Shown here one piece after another: positions 55,363 to 63,750 of a stretch of 64,000 bases of DNA. The DNA comes from JAODBQ01 sp047602055 (GTDB lineage Bacteria > Actinomycetota > Acidimicrobiia > Acidimicrobiales > Ilumatobacteraceae). Positions within the stretch are counted from its first letter, which is position 1. Every line of letters starts with the position of its first letter. The translations under genes and the position numbers were made by a program. The DNA lies in NCBI GenBank assembly GCA_047602055.1, contig JASGIG010000001.1, positions 2,356,001 to 2,420,000 on the forward strand, given 5' to 3'. The notes under the pieces are model-generated. The model was not told where the DNA came from. It saw only the letters and a program-made list of their open reading frames with translations, and made no database searches.

Positions 55363-56163
55363 TCAGCGCTGGAGGCGGCGGTGGAACGTCGCAGCGACGA
55401 GGGCGCCGGAGACCACGGTGATGCCGATGGTCCAGGCGACGGCGACGACGGCGGTCGAGGTGTCGACGGGTGTGCCGTCGAGGAGGGCGCGGATCGTCTC
55501 GATCACGGGGGTGATCGGCTGGTTGCGGGCGAACGGCTGCAGCCAGGACTGCATCGTCGCGACGACGACGAACGCGCTCGACACGTACGGCAGGAACAGG
55601 AAGACGAAGCCGTAGCCGCTGGCCGCCTCGGGAGAGCCGGCGAACAGGCCGATCAGGGCGAACAGTGTGGTGATGGCGAGGATCCAGCCGACGATCAGCG
55701 CGACCGCCGCCAGCCAGCCGGCCGGCCCGGCGTCGGGCCGGTAGCCGATGGCCACGCCGACGCCGACGACGATCGCGGTGGCCACGAGGTTGCGGGCGAG
55801 GCTGCCGACGACATGGCCGACGAGCACCGTCGGGGCGTGGACGGGCATCGTCCGCAACCGGTTGACGGTTCCCGAGGTCATGTCCCGGCTGACCGACACG
55901 GCCGTCGTCGCCGCCCCGTAGCCGGCGCACAGCAGGATGATGCCGGGCGTCACGTAGTCGACGTAGGCGTCGCTGCCGTCGGCCAGCGAGCCGCCGAACA
56001 CGTAGGTGAACAGCAGCATCAGCAGCACCGGCAGGGCGATGGCGGTGATCAACGTCTCGACGTCGCGGACGGTCAGGCGCACGCTGCGACCGACGAACAC
56101 GCGGCTCGTGGTGATCGCCGACGTGGTGCGGCCGGGGGACAGGGTCGGCGTGATCGTGGTCAT
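55363..56163 (-). CDS. ABC-2 type transporter permease (DrrB-like)
   Basis: A 266-aa protein with six TM helices: VETLITAIALPVLLMLLFTYVFGG, YVTPGIILLCAGYGAATTAVSVSRDMTSGTVNRL and so on. The pattern D-x-x-x-G-x-x-x-R-L-R after helix 2 is typical of DrrB/NodJ-type permeases. The start overlaps the ATPase stop by 4 nt. Together they would export a lipophilic drug or lipid. Confidence 0.87.
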   Translation of the reverse strand: MTTITPTLSPGRTTSAITTSRVFVGRSVRLTVRDVETLITAIALPVLLMLLFTYVFGGSLADGSDAYVDYVTPGIILLCAGYGAATTAVSVSRDMTSGTVNRLRTMPVHAPTVLVGHVVGSLARNLVATAIVVGVGVAIGYRPDAGPAGWLAAVALIVGWILAITTLFALIGLFAGSPEAASGYGFVFLFLPYVSSAFVVVATMQSWLQPFARNQPITPVIETIRALLDGTPVDTSTAVVAVAWTIGITVVSGALVAATFHRRLQR

Positions 56164-57050
56164 GATGCGACCTCCTCGCGATCGGGGGACGGGGTGGTGC
56201 CGCTCGTCAGCTGGACGAAGACCTCGTCCATCGTCGGCCGGCGGATCAGGACGCGCGTCGACGGTGCCAGCGACGCCAGGACGCGTGCCGAGCCGGCCGC
56301 GGTGCCGTCCGTCGGCAGCGATCGCTGCGTCCTGCCGAGCGGGTCGAGCACGTCGACGACGTCGGAGCCGACGCGGGCCTTGAGCGCGTCCGGGCTGCCG
56401 TCGGCGACGATCCGCCCGGCGTCGAGCACCACGACGCGGTCGGCGAGCGCGTCAGCCTCCTCCAGGTACTGCGTGGTCAGCAGCACGGTGACCTCGCGGG
56501 TGGCGAGGTGGCGGACCTCGTCCCACAGCGCCGAGCGGCTCACGGTGTCGAGCCCGGTCGTCGGTTCGTCGAGCACGATCAGGCGCGGTGCGCACAGCAG
56601 GCTGATGGCCAGGTCGAGGCGCCGGCGCATGCCGCCGGAGTAGGACCCGGCGCGCCGTGCCGCGTGCTCGGCGAGATCGAAGCGATCGAGCAGGTCGTCG
56701 GCGCGGCGGCGGGCGGCGCCGGGCCTGAGCCCGAACAGCCGGCCCATCATCACCAGGTTCTCCCGGCCGGTGAGCTGCTCGTCGACCGCGGTGAACTGGC
56801 CGGTGACGCCGATCAGCCGGCGGACTGCGGCGCCCTCGCGCACGACGTCGTGGCCGAACACCCGGGCGGTGCCCACGTCGGGGTGCAGCAGCGTCGCCAG
56901 GACGTTGATCAGCGTGGTCTTCCCGGCGCCGTTGCGGCCGAGGAGGGCGACGATCCCGCCGCCGATGTCGAGGTGCAGTTGGTCGAGGACGGTGTGCGTG
57001 CCGAACCGCTTGGTCAGCCCGTGGATCTCGACCGCCGGTGTGAACGTCAT
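56160..57050 (-). CDS. ABC transporter ATPase, daunorubicin-resistance (DrrA) type
   Basis: A 296-aa ATPase from the ATG at 57050. It has Walker A LLGRNGAGKTTLI, Q-loop GVTGQFTAVDEQLTGRENL, signature GSYSGGMRRRLDLAISL, Walker B RLIVLDEPTTGLD and H-loop LLTTQYLEEAD. The DrrA C-terminal assembly region ends RVLIRRPTMDEVFVQLTSG. It is divergent from a TetR regulator, which probably represses the pair. Confidence 0.9.
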   Translation of the reverse strand: MTFTPAVEIHGLTKRFGTHTVLDQLHLDIGGGIVALLGRNGAGKTTLINVLATLLHPDVGTARVFGHDVVREGAAVRRLIGVTGQFTAVDEQLTGRENLVMMGRLFGLRPGAARRRADDLLDRFDLAEHAARRAGSYSGGMRRRLDLAISLLCAPRLIVLDEPTTGLDTVSRSALWDEVRHLATREVTVLLTTQYLEEADALADRVVVLDAGRIVADGSPDALKARVGSDVVDVLDPLGRTQRSLPTDGTAAGSARVLASLAPSTRVLIRRPTMDEVFVQLTSGTTPSPDREEVAS

Positions 57051-57064
57051 GAACTGAGTATGGC

Positions 57065-57088
57065 GTAAACTGCGTTGGATGTAAACAG
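57065..57088. promoter_or_regulatory. Repeated site between DrrAB-like operon and TetR gene
   Basis: GTAAACTG (57065-57072) and GTAAACAG (57081-57088) are direct half-sites 16 bp apart in the 54-bp divergent gap. This is a likely operator for the adjacent TetR-family protein, overlapping both promoters. Confidence 0.45.
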
Positions 57089-57104
57089 TGTCTGTCGAAC
57101 GCAG

Positions 57105-58049
57105 ATGGCTAGCGTCTGGGCCGTGGCCAGCGACACCGTCGAGCCCGGCTTCCCGCGGGTGCTGGCAATCGCCTGGGGGATGGACGAGGCGCCCCAGCGC
57201 GGCCCCGAGCGCGAGCTCACCCACGAGTCGATCGTCGACGCGGCGATCCTCCTCGCCGATCAGGGCGGGCTGGCGGGGGTGACGATGCAGCGCGTCGCCG
57301 AGGCACTCGGGTTCAGTGCGATGGCGCTGTACCGCTACGTCGCCAGCAAGGACGAGCTGATCATGCTCATGCAGGACCGAGCGATGAACTTCGACGGCGT
57401 CTGGCCGGTCGAGAGCGACGACTGGCGCACCGGCCTCGCCGACCTCGCCCGGACGCTGCAGGGTTGCTACGGGCGCCACTCGTGGATGCTCGACGTGGCC
57501 ATGTCGGCGACCACCGCAGTCATGCCGAACAGCGTGCGCTACACCGACGCCGCGTTGCGGGCCATGCGCCGGCTCCCGGTCCCGGCGAGCGAGCGCAACG
57601 TCGTCGTGCTCGCCGTCTCGTTGCTGGTGCGCAGCTACTGCCTGCTCGAGCGCGACCTGGCGACGGCCGGCGGGACCGACGGGCCGGCGTCCGCGGACTT
57701 CACGCCGGGCATCCTCGCCCTGCTGCGCGAGGTGGTGACGCCGGAGCGCTTCCCGGACCTGGCCCGCGAGGCCGCGACGTTCTTCGGCGACGACAGCGGC
57801 GTCGACGACTTCCAGTTCGTCTTCGGGCGGTTCCTCGACGGGCTCGATGCCTACGTCCGCTCGCGGCCGCTGCCGCCCCCGACCCCGCTGGCGGCACCGA
57901 CGCCGTCGGAGGCGCTGGCCCGGGCCGAACACGACCTGGCCACGCTCGTCGCCCAGCGCAAGGAAGCCGAGCAGCGGGTCAAGGAGCTGCAGCGTCGGAT
58001 CGGCCGGGCCGAGCGCGAGCGGGATCGCGCCAAGCAGCGGCTGAAGTAG
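57105..58049 (+). CDS. TetR-family transcriptional regulator
   Basis: About 314 aa from the ATG at 57105; a TTG at 57075 is less likely. The DNA-binding domain is ELTHESIVDAAILLADQGGLAGVTMQRVAEALGFSAMALYRYVASKDELIMLMQD. The C-terminal ligand domain resembles TetR_C_1 (RTGLADLARTLQGCYGRHSWMLDV). Unusually, a proline-rich linker leads to a 45-residue charged coiled coil (EALARAEHDLATLVAQRKEAEQRVKELQRRIGRAERERD). It is divergent from the DrrAB-like operon and probably controls it. Confidence 0.87.
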   Translation: MASVWAVASDTVEPGFPRVLAIAWGMDEAPQRGPERELTHESIVDAAILLADQGGLAGVTMQRVAEALGFSAMALYRYVASKDELIMLMQDRAMNFDGVWPVESDDWRTGLADLARTLQGCYGRHSWMLDVAMSATTAVMPNSVRYTDAALRAMRRLPVPASERNVVVLAVSLLVRSYCLLERDLATAGGTDGPASADFTPGILALLREVVTPERFPDLAREAATFFGDDSGVDDFQFVFGRFLDGLDAYVRSRPLPPPTPLAAPTPSEALARAEHDLATLVAQRKEAEQRVKELQRRIGRAERERDRAKQRLK

Positions 58050-58072
58050 CGGGGCAGGAGTAGCGTCCGGCC

Positions 58073-58477
58073 ATGAGCCAGACCGGACGATGCCTGTGCG
58101 GCGACGTGACCTACGAGATCAGCGGTGACCTGATCGCCACGGCCGTCTGCCACTGCGATCACTGCCAGCGCCAGAGCGGCGGCGCCTTCTCCGTGAACCT
58201 CGTCGCCCACGAGTCGCAGCTCACCGTCAACGGCGAGCTGAAGACCTACGAGGAGATGGGCGAGCTCGGCGACCAGGTCTACGTGCGCCGGCGCTTCTGC
58301 CCGTCGTGCGGGTCGCCGATCGTCTCCGAGCTCGCACTCGCCAACGGCGTCGTCGCCGTCAAGGCCGGCACGCTCGACGACAAGTCGAACGTCAACCCCA
58401 ACGTCGAGGTCTGGTGCGTCGACCGCCAGCCGTGGGTCACCCTCCCCAACATGGCCGTCTCGATGGAGCGCGAGTAG
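58073..58477 (+). CDS. GFA-family (CENP-V/GFA domain) zinc protein
   Basis: A 134-aa protein with the zinc-binding cysteines of the GFA fold: GRCLCGDVTYEI, VCHCDHCQRQSGGAFS and RRFCPSCGSPIV. The family is named after glutathione-dependent formaldehyde-activating enzyme, but actinobacterial members do not necessarily use glutathione. It starts 23 bp after the TetR gene. Confidence 0.9.
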   Translation: MSQTGRCLCGDVTYEISGDLIATAVCHCDHCQRQSGGAFSVNLVAHESQLTVNGELKTYEEMGELGDQVYVRRRFCPSCGSPIVSELALANGVVAVKAGTLDDKSNVNPNVEVWCVDRQPWVTLPNMAVSMERE

Positions 58478-58484
58478 CCGTTCG

Positions 58485-58882
58485 GTGACGCCGGCGCGCC
58501 GCTTCGCCCTGGTCGGCATCGTGCTCGCCCTTGCAGCGACAGCGTGTGGCCACCAGGCGCGGACGATGCGACAGCCGCCGAACGTCACGGTCTCCGATGC
58601 GACGACGACGCTCGAACTGGATGCCTGGACGTTCTGCTTTCACGGCGGCTGCGTCAACGGGATGCCGCCTGTTCCGTCGCCGACCATCGATGCGGGTGAT
58701 CGGCTGACCGAGGGCTGGCCGCAGCTGCGCTCGGCCCGAGCCCGTTCACGTACGACGTGGTGGTCGCGCTCGACGGCGTCGAGCACCACGCCATCGCCCG
58801 TTGGCCGGTCGATCAGATCGCCGGGCTCGAACCGAACGTCGCCCTCGACTTCTCGCCACCGTTGCCGCGACCGACCGGGTGA
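58485..58882 (+). pseudogene. Small lipoprotein gene with a frameshift
   Basis: From the GTG at 58485 a signal peptide (RRFALVGIVLALAATACGHQ) ends in the lipobox ATAC. The sequence continues LELDAWTFCFHGGCVNGMPPVPSPTIDAGDRL. Near 58730 the sensible reading moves to another frame: PFTYDVVVALDGVEHHAIARWPVDQIAGLEPNVALDFSPPLPRPTG, ending at 58882. Corrected, it would be about 132 aa. No family is recognised. The break lies at GCTCGGCCCGAGCCC, a small GC palindrome prone to error. Confidence 0.65.
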
Positions 58883-58911
58883 CGCAGCACGTGTGACTCC
58901 GAGGGAGGGCG

Positions 58912-59268
58912 TCAGGTCGCCGCGAACGTGAACATCACGCCAGCGGTCTTCACGTGGCAGGCGCCCTTGGTGACCTTGGCCTCCTGGCGCAGCTCGACGC
59001 CGCCGTGCACGGCTCGCACGTCGAACGTCCCGGAGCGGCCCCACGCGGCCGTCCAGGAGCACGAGCCGTCCGGCGAGACGAACACCTCGGGCTGCTCGAC
59101 GGCGTCGTCGTCGACGATCGAGACGACGGCATCACAGATCGGCGCGCCGGCATCGGTCTGCACGACGACGTGCAGACCAGGAACCCCGATCGCCGTGCAG
59201 TCCTGACCGCATGCAGCCGCGCCGGGGGCCAGCGCCACCAGGACGACGGCGGCCAGCGCGGCGCGCAT
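58912..59268 (-). CDS. Small secreted or lipid-anchored protein
   Basis: A 118-aa protein whose ATG (59268) overlaps the stop of the upstream WS/DGAT gene by 1 nt. The signal peptide AALAAVVLVALAPGAAAC could end in a lipobox (AAAC). The mature part (GLHVVVQTDAGAPICDAVVSIVDDD...FDVRAVHGGVELRQEAKVTKGACHVKT) resembles a small beta-sandwich like carboxypeptidase-regulatory domains. Role unknown; it is the last gene of the lipid operon. Confidence 0.6.
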   Translation of the reverse strand: MRAALAAVVLVALAPGAAACGQDCTAIGVPGLHVVVQTDAGAPICDAVVSIVDDDAVEQPEVFVSPDGSCSWTAAWGRSGTFDVRAVHGGVELRQEAKVTKGACHVKTAGVMFTFAAT

Positions 59269-60770
59269 CACGACGTGCCGAGGTCGATGAGCTCCTGGTA
59301 GGCGGCTTCGACGCAGTCGCGCAGGTCGCCGGGGTCGGCGATCGCCACGGGGTCGATGTGCAGGGTGATCGGGAACGTGCCGGCGTAGGACATCGCCGTC
59401 ACGTTGAACGCGGTGCCGGCGAGCGGGCCGAACGCGTAGCTGTCGATCACCTTGGCGCCGGACATGTAGAAGTTGCGGCGGGCGCCGCGCAGGTTCGACG
59501 TGGCGAAGTCCATCTTCGACGCCTGTGAGCGGGCGATGCTGGTGACCAGCGACGTCGGCAGCAGGTTGGCGAGCCCGGCGAGCCCGGACAGCGCGCCCTC
59601 GCCGCTGACGCCGGCGCGCTTGGCGGCCATCATCTCGCTGAGGCGCTTGAAGCGCTCGGCGGGCTCCATCGGTCCGGCGGGGGCGGCGAAGCGCGACGGC
59701 GTGAACGAGTTGCCGCCGATCGCCTTGTCGGCGCGCGTGCTGACCACGAAGCTCGTGTTCAGCGTCCGCAGCGGGACGCCGCGCTCCTCGTGGTAGTCGA
59801 CGACACCGTTGACCACGCCGGTCATGAACCAGTCGTTCAGCGAGCCGCCCAGGCCCTTGGCAGCGGCGAGCGCCTGGTCGAGCGGGAACGTCATGATCTC
59901 CAGGTGGCGGTGCCGGGAGCGGGTGCGCCACAGCGGCGAGCCGCCCGGCAGCTGCTCCTCGCCCTCGGCGACCTCGTCCTCGGCGGACGGCGGGCTGCCG
60001 CCGCCGAGCAGCTCGTTGCGCAGCTGGCCGACGGCGCGGGCGACGTTGTCGACCGCGTCACGGGCGCGCAGCGGATCGGCGCCGAGCATCGCCACCTCGC
60101 CGGCGAGGCGTCGCGAGATGCCCGCCTGGCGGCGCACGAAGTGCGTCGTCGTGGAGACGATGCTGTCGAGCAGGCTCGGGTTGTTGCCCTCCTCGTCGTC
60201 GGCGGCGAGGCGCTGGGCGAGGAGCGCGTCGAGGTCCACCTCCGGCGGTTCGGGCGCCTCGCGGGTCGGTTGGACGTACGCCTCCGACAGGCGGGCCGCG
60301 CCGGTGCCGTCGGCGACGGCGTGGTGGATCTTGCCGACCATCGCCGCCCGGCCACCCTCCAGGCCCTCGATCATGACGTACTGCCACAGCGGCCGCGTGC
60401 GGTCGTAGGGGTCCTGGTAGATCTGCGTCGCCACGTCCAGCAGCTGGCGCATCGTCCCCGGCTCGGGCAGGGCCATCTTGCGAACGTGGTAGTCGAGGTC
60501 GAACTCGGGGTCCGGCCGCCACACCGGCGGCTGCAGCCGGCCGAGCCCGCCGACGACGCGCTCCATCAGCCGTGGCACCTCGGCCACCGTGGCAGCCACC
60601 TGCTTGCGGAAGTGCTCGAAGTCCGGCGGCCGGTCGAAGATGGTCACCGACGCCCCGCTCGGGTTGAGCCACGGGTCCTTCTCGACGTTCCACATCAACG
60701 CCTCGGCGTCGCTCATCCGCTTCTCGAAGCGCTGCTCGCGCTCGGGTCGCTTGCGTCCCTCGTCGGCCAT
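59268..60770 (-). CDS. Wax ester synthase/diacylglycerol acyltransferase
   Basis: A 500-aa WS/DGAT from the ATG at 60770. The N-terminus shows SDAEALMWNVEKDPW. The catalytic HHxxxDG motif is intact as KIHHAVADGTGAARL. The C-terminal half has SLNDWFMTGVVNGVV, MDFATSNLRGARR and FNVTAMSYAGTFPITLHIDP. It transfers acyl-CoA chains to diacylglycerol or alcohols, making storage lipid. It lies in an operon with a HAD-PlsC fusion and a second WS/DGAT. Confidence 0.92.
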   Translation of the reverse strand: MADEGRKRPEREQRFEKRMSDAEALMWNVEKDPWLNPSGASVTIFDRPPDFEHFRKQVAATVAEVPRLMERVVGGLGRLQPPVWRPDPEFDLDYHVRKMALPEPGTMRQLLDVATQIYQDPYDRTRPLWQYVMIEGLEGGRAAMVGKIHHAVADGTGAARLSEAYVQPTREAPEPPEVDLDALLAQRLAADDEEGNNPSLLDSIVSTTTHFVRRQAGISRRLAGEVAMLGADPLRARDAVDNVARAVGQLRNELLGGGSPPSAEDEVAEGEEQLPGGSPLWRTRSRHRHLEIMTFPLDQALAAAKGLGGSLNDWFMTGVVNGVVDYHEERGVPLRTLNTSFVVSTRADKAIGGNSFTPSRFAAPAGPMEPAERFKRLSEMMAAKRAGVSGEGALSGLAGLANLLPTSLVTSIARSQASKMDFATSNLRGARRNFYMSGAKVIDSYAFGPLAGTAFNVTAMSYAGTFPITLHIDPVAIADPGDLRDCVEAAYQELIDLGTS

Positions 60771-60802
60771 CGCTGGCTCCTCTCGAACTCCAACGTCTCG
60801 GA

Positions 60803-62239
60803 TCAGGTGTCGGTGCCGGGGCGGCGGTCGACCTCGGCGTTGGGGTCGCCCTGGTAGCCCGGCGGGAACGTGGCGCGCAGCTCCTCCTCGGTCGGCGTGC
60901 GCCGCACGCGGGCCTCGTCGGGCAGGCAGTCGACGATCGCCGCCATGATCCGCTTGGTGTCGGCGTCCGGGCTGCGGTGCTTGAGCGGCACGGCCGGACC
61001 GACGCGGACGCGGATCTCCGGGCGCTCGCCGAAGTTCAGCTTCGGCAGCCGCGAGCTGCGCGGCCAGACCTTCTCCGTCCCCCACAGCCCGATCGGGTAC
61101 ACCTCGGCGCCGGTGGCCGCGGCGAGGCGCGCCGCGCCCCACCGCCCCTTCAGCTCGGGGTCGAAGAACGCCGGCCCGCGCGGGATCGTCCCTTCGGGCG
61201 CGAGCGAGATCGCCCCGCCGGCCTCGAGCACCTTGATCGCCGCCTGCAGCGGCTCGTCGGAGCCCGACGAGCGGTTGACCCGGATGCCGCCGGCCATGCG
61301 GGCGAACGTGCCGATGATCGGGGCGTCGAACACCTCCTTCTTGCCGAGGAAGCGGAACGCCCGCCCGGTCTGGGCGAGGACCGTGCCGGCGACGGCGCCG
61401 TCGAGGTAGCTGCGATGGTTGAACACCGCGATCACCGGACCGGTCTTCGGGATGTTCTCGACGCCCTGGACGTCGAGGCCGACGTTGGCCAGCAACTCGG
61501 GCCGGTTGAGGAACCGCCCCCAGTCCTGCAGCTCGCGGCCGGCGATCTTCGGCACGCCCTCGGGCAGGTCGAGGTGGCGGATCGGCCAGCCACGCAGCCG
61601 GGCGAGGCCGTTGAGGCGCAGGTCGGGGTTGACGGCGACGGGATGGCCGACACCGGCGAGCAGGGGAGCGTCGTAGTAGCTGTCGCTGTAGGCGTACGAG
61701 CCGTGCAGGTCGACGCCGTGGTTGCCGGCCCACTCCTTGACCGCCTCCCACTTGCCGCGGCCCCAGACGACATCGCCGTCGAGCTCGCCGGTGTACTCGC
61801 CGTCGCGCGTCGCCCAGCGGGTGGCGACGACGGCGTCCATGCCGAGGCGCTCGGCGAACGGTGTCACCAGCGCGGCGGGCGACGTGGTGGCCATCACCAG
61901 CATCCGCCCTGCCTCGCGGTGCTCGGCGATCACGCCCGGGGCGAACGGCTGGACGATCTTCGTCAGCTCGTCGGCGGCGGCCTCGGCGGCCTGGCGGACG
62001 AGGTCGACGGACCAGCCCGACGTCGCCCGCGCCGCCAGCCGGGCGGCGGCCGAGGTGAGCATCGTCTCGCCGAGCGCCTGGTACGCGTTGGCGACTGCGT
62101 CGGTGCCGGGGATGCGCCGCTGGGTGATGCCGGCGGTGGCGAGCGACTCGGCGAACGCCGTCGCCGACGGGCCGGCGATCAGCGTGCGGTCGAGATCGAA
62201 GATCGCCGCCGTCGTCGTCGGGGTCTTGCGTGGGCTCAC
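60803..62239 (-). CDS. HAD-IB phosphatase fused to PlsC-type acyltransferase
   Basis: A 478-aa fusion from the GTG at 62239, overlapping the upstream WS/DGAT stop. The N-terminal HAD domain has AAIFDLDRTLIAGPS, MLVMATTSP and a late YSDSYYDAPLL motif. The C-terminal lysophosphatidate acyltransferase has VIAVFNHRSYLDG (NHxxxxD), APEGTIPRG and VYPIGLWGTE. The first motif keeps H and D. It could supply diacylglycerol by acylating lysophosphatidate and dephosphorylating phosphatidate, feeding the WS/DGATs on both sides. Confidence 0.9.
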   Translation of the reverse strand: MSPRKTPTTTAAIFDLDRTLIAGPSATAFAESLATAGITQRRIPGTDAVANAYQALGETMLTSAAARLAARATSGWSVDLVRQAAEAAADELTKIVQPFAPGVIAEHREAGRMLVMATTSPAALVTPFAERLGMDAVVATRWATRDGEYTGELDGDVVWGRGKWEAVKEWAGNHGVDLHGSYAYSDSYYDAPLLAGVGHPVAVNPDLRLNGLARLRGWPIRHLDLPEGVPKIAGRELQDWGRFLNRPELLANVGLDVQGVENIPKTGPVIAVFNHRSYLDGAVAGTVLAQTGRAFRFLGKKEVFDAPIIGTFARMAGGIRVNRSSGSDEPLQAAIKVLEAGGAISLAPEGTIPRGPAFFDPELKGRWGAARLAAATGAEVYPIGLWGTEKVWPRSSRLPKLNFGERPEIRVRVGPAVPLKHRSPDADTKRIMAAIVDCLPDEARVRRTPTEEELRATFPPGYQGDPNAEVDRRPGTDT

Positions 62240-63750
62240 GTGGTCCTCCTCCGGGCGCGCTTGGGGGCGGTTGCCTCGTCCAACGCGGCCAGCTCGACGG
62301 TCAGCCGGTCGACGAGCGGGGCGAGGTCGTGGAGGTTGTCGCGGCACGCCAGCGCACCGACGTTGATCGCCCCGGGGCTGGACTGCAGTCCGAAGTGCAC
62401 CGGGGTCAACTCGTTGATCGTCAGCACGGGGTAGTTGGCCTCCAGTGGCCTGCCGGCCAGGTACATCTGCTCGCGTGAGCCTGGCACGTTGGTGATCGCC
62501 ACGTTGACGGTCGGTCCGGACATGCCGCCGCGCCCCATCCCCCCGACGAGCCGCCCCGCGAGCGCGGCCACCGCCGGCGGCGCGAACAGCGAGACGTCCT
62601 GCATCAGCGAGGCGGGCACGGCGTTGCGCTTCTGCTTGGCGATCTTCAGCGCCTCGCTCGCGCGCCGCAGCCGTTCGGCGGGATCGGCGACGTTCGTCGG
62701 CAGCGCGACGACCAGGCCGGCGACGTGGGCGTCGGCGCCGTCCGCCGCGCCGATCAGCATCGGCACGAGGGCGACGGTCGGCGACGTCGGCAGCTCGTCG
62801 TGGCGGTCGAGCCAGTCGCGCACCGCGCCGGCCACGACCGAGACGACGACGTCGTTGACCGTCGTCGCCGTGCGCCGCTTGATCTCGACGATGTCGTCGA
62901 GCCGCAGCGTCGTCGTCGCGAAGCGCCGCTGCGCGGTGATCGGGCCGTTCCACGACAGCATCGGCGCCCGCCCCGCGGTGCGGTCGTCGACGACCTCGTC
63001 GTTCGACGGTGCCGGCAGGAAGCGGGCGATCCCCTCCATCCCTGGGGTGCGGTGGATCGTCTCGGTGATCGTGTCGCCCATCCCGGCGAGCGAGGAGCTG
63101 ATGGTGTTGATCGTCCGCCCGGCGAGGCGGCGGGGGAATCTGGTGGCCTGGCGCAGCTGGTCCGGGAGGGCGCCGAGGAACAGCTGCAGGGCGTCGTTGC
63201 GCCCGTCGTCCTCGTGCTCCGACGCCGGCTGCACGTGGACGACGGCGTTCGGGTCGGGGTCGAGCAGCGCGGTCATCACCTCGGCGCCGGTGACGTCGTC
63301 GAGCGCGGCCATGTGGATCTTGGCGTAGAGCGCGACGCGGTCGTCCGGCAGGCCCTCGACGACCCACAGCTCCCAGAGCGGCCGCGAACGGTCGAGCGGC
63401 CGGGCGTGGGTGCGAGCGACGAGCTCGGCCAGCGCGGCCATCCCGCCGCCTTCGGGGATCGCGGTGTGCCGCAGGTGGTACTCGAGGTCGAAGCGCTTGT
63501 CGGTCGCCCACGACGGCCGGCCGAGGCCGAGCGGGACCTCGACGACCACCCGCCGCGCCGAGGCGATCAGCGGCAGTCGTTCGCTGAGCAGGTTGCGGAC
63601 CACGTCGTAGGTCAGCGGGCCGCGCTCGTTGGGGGCGAAGATCGACAGGCTGCCGAGGTGGCGCGGCTCGTCGGGCTTCTCCATCGCCAGGAACGCAGCG
63701 TCCATCGCGCGCATGGTCTTCATCCGCGGCTCCCACGTGGCCGGCGCCAT
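62236..63750 (-). CDS. WS/DGAT-family protein with altered active-site motif
   Basis: A 504-aa family member from the ATG at 63750 (MDAAFLAMEKPDEPRHLGSLSIFAP). Fold landmarks are RPLDRSRPLWELWVVEGL, TVNDVVVSVVAGAVRDWL, and NVAITNVPGSREQMYLAG. The catalytic motif, HHxxxDG in active enzymes, reads H-M-A-A-L-D-D in KIHMAALDDVTG: the second histidine is Met and the glycine is Asp. It may be a non-catalytic partner or have changed specificity. It is coupled to the HAD-PlsC gene. Confidence 0.85.
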   Translation of the reverse strand: MAPATWEPRMKTMRAMDAAFLAMEKPDEPRHLGSLSIFAPNERGPLTYDVVRNLLSERLPLIASARRVVVEVPLGLGRPSWATDKRFDLEYHLRHTAIPEGGGMAALAELVARTHARPLDRSRPLWELWVVEGLPDDRVALYAKIHMAALDDVTGAEVMTALLDPDPNAVVHVQPASEHEDDGRNDALQLFLGALPDQLRQATRFPRRLAGRTINTISSSLAGMGDTITETIHRTPGMEGIARFLPAPSNDEVVDDRTAGRAPMLSWNGPITAQRRFATTTLRLDDIVEIKRRTATTVNDVVVSVVAGAVRDWLDRHDELPTSPTVALVPMLIGAADGADAHVAGLVVALPTNVADPAERLRRASEALKIAKQKRNAVPASLMQDVSLFAPPAVAALAGRLVGGMGRGGMSGPTVNVAITNVPGSREQMYLAGRPLEANYPVLTINELTPVHFGLQSSPGAINVGALACRDNLHDLAPLVDRLTVELAALDEATAPKRARRRTT

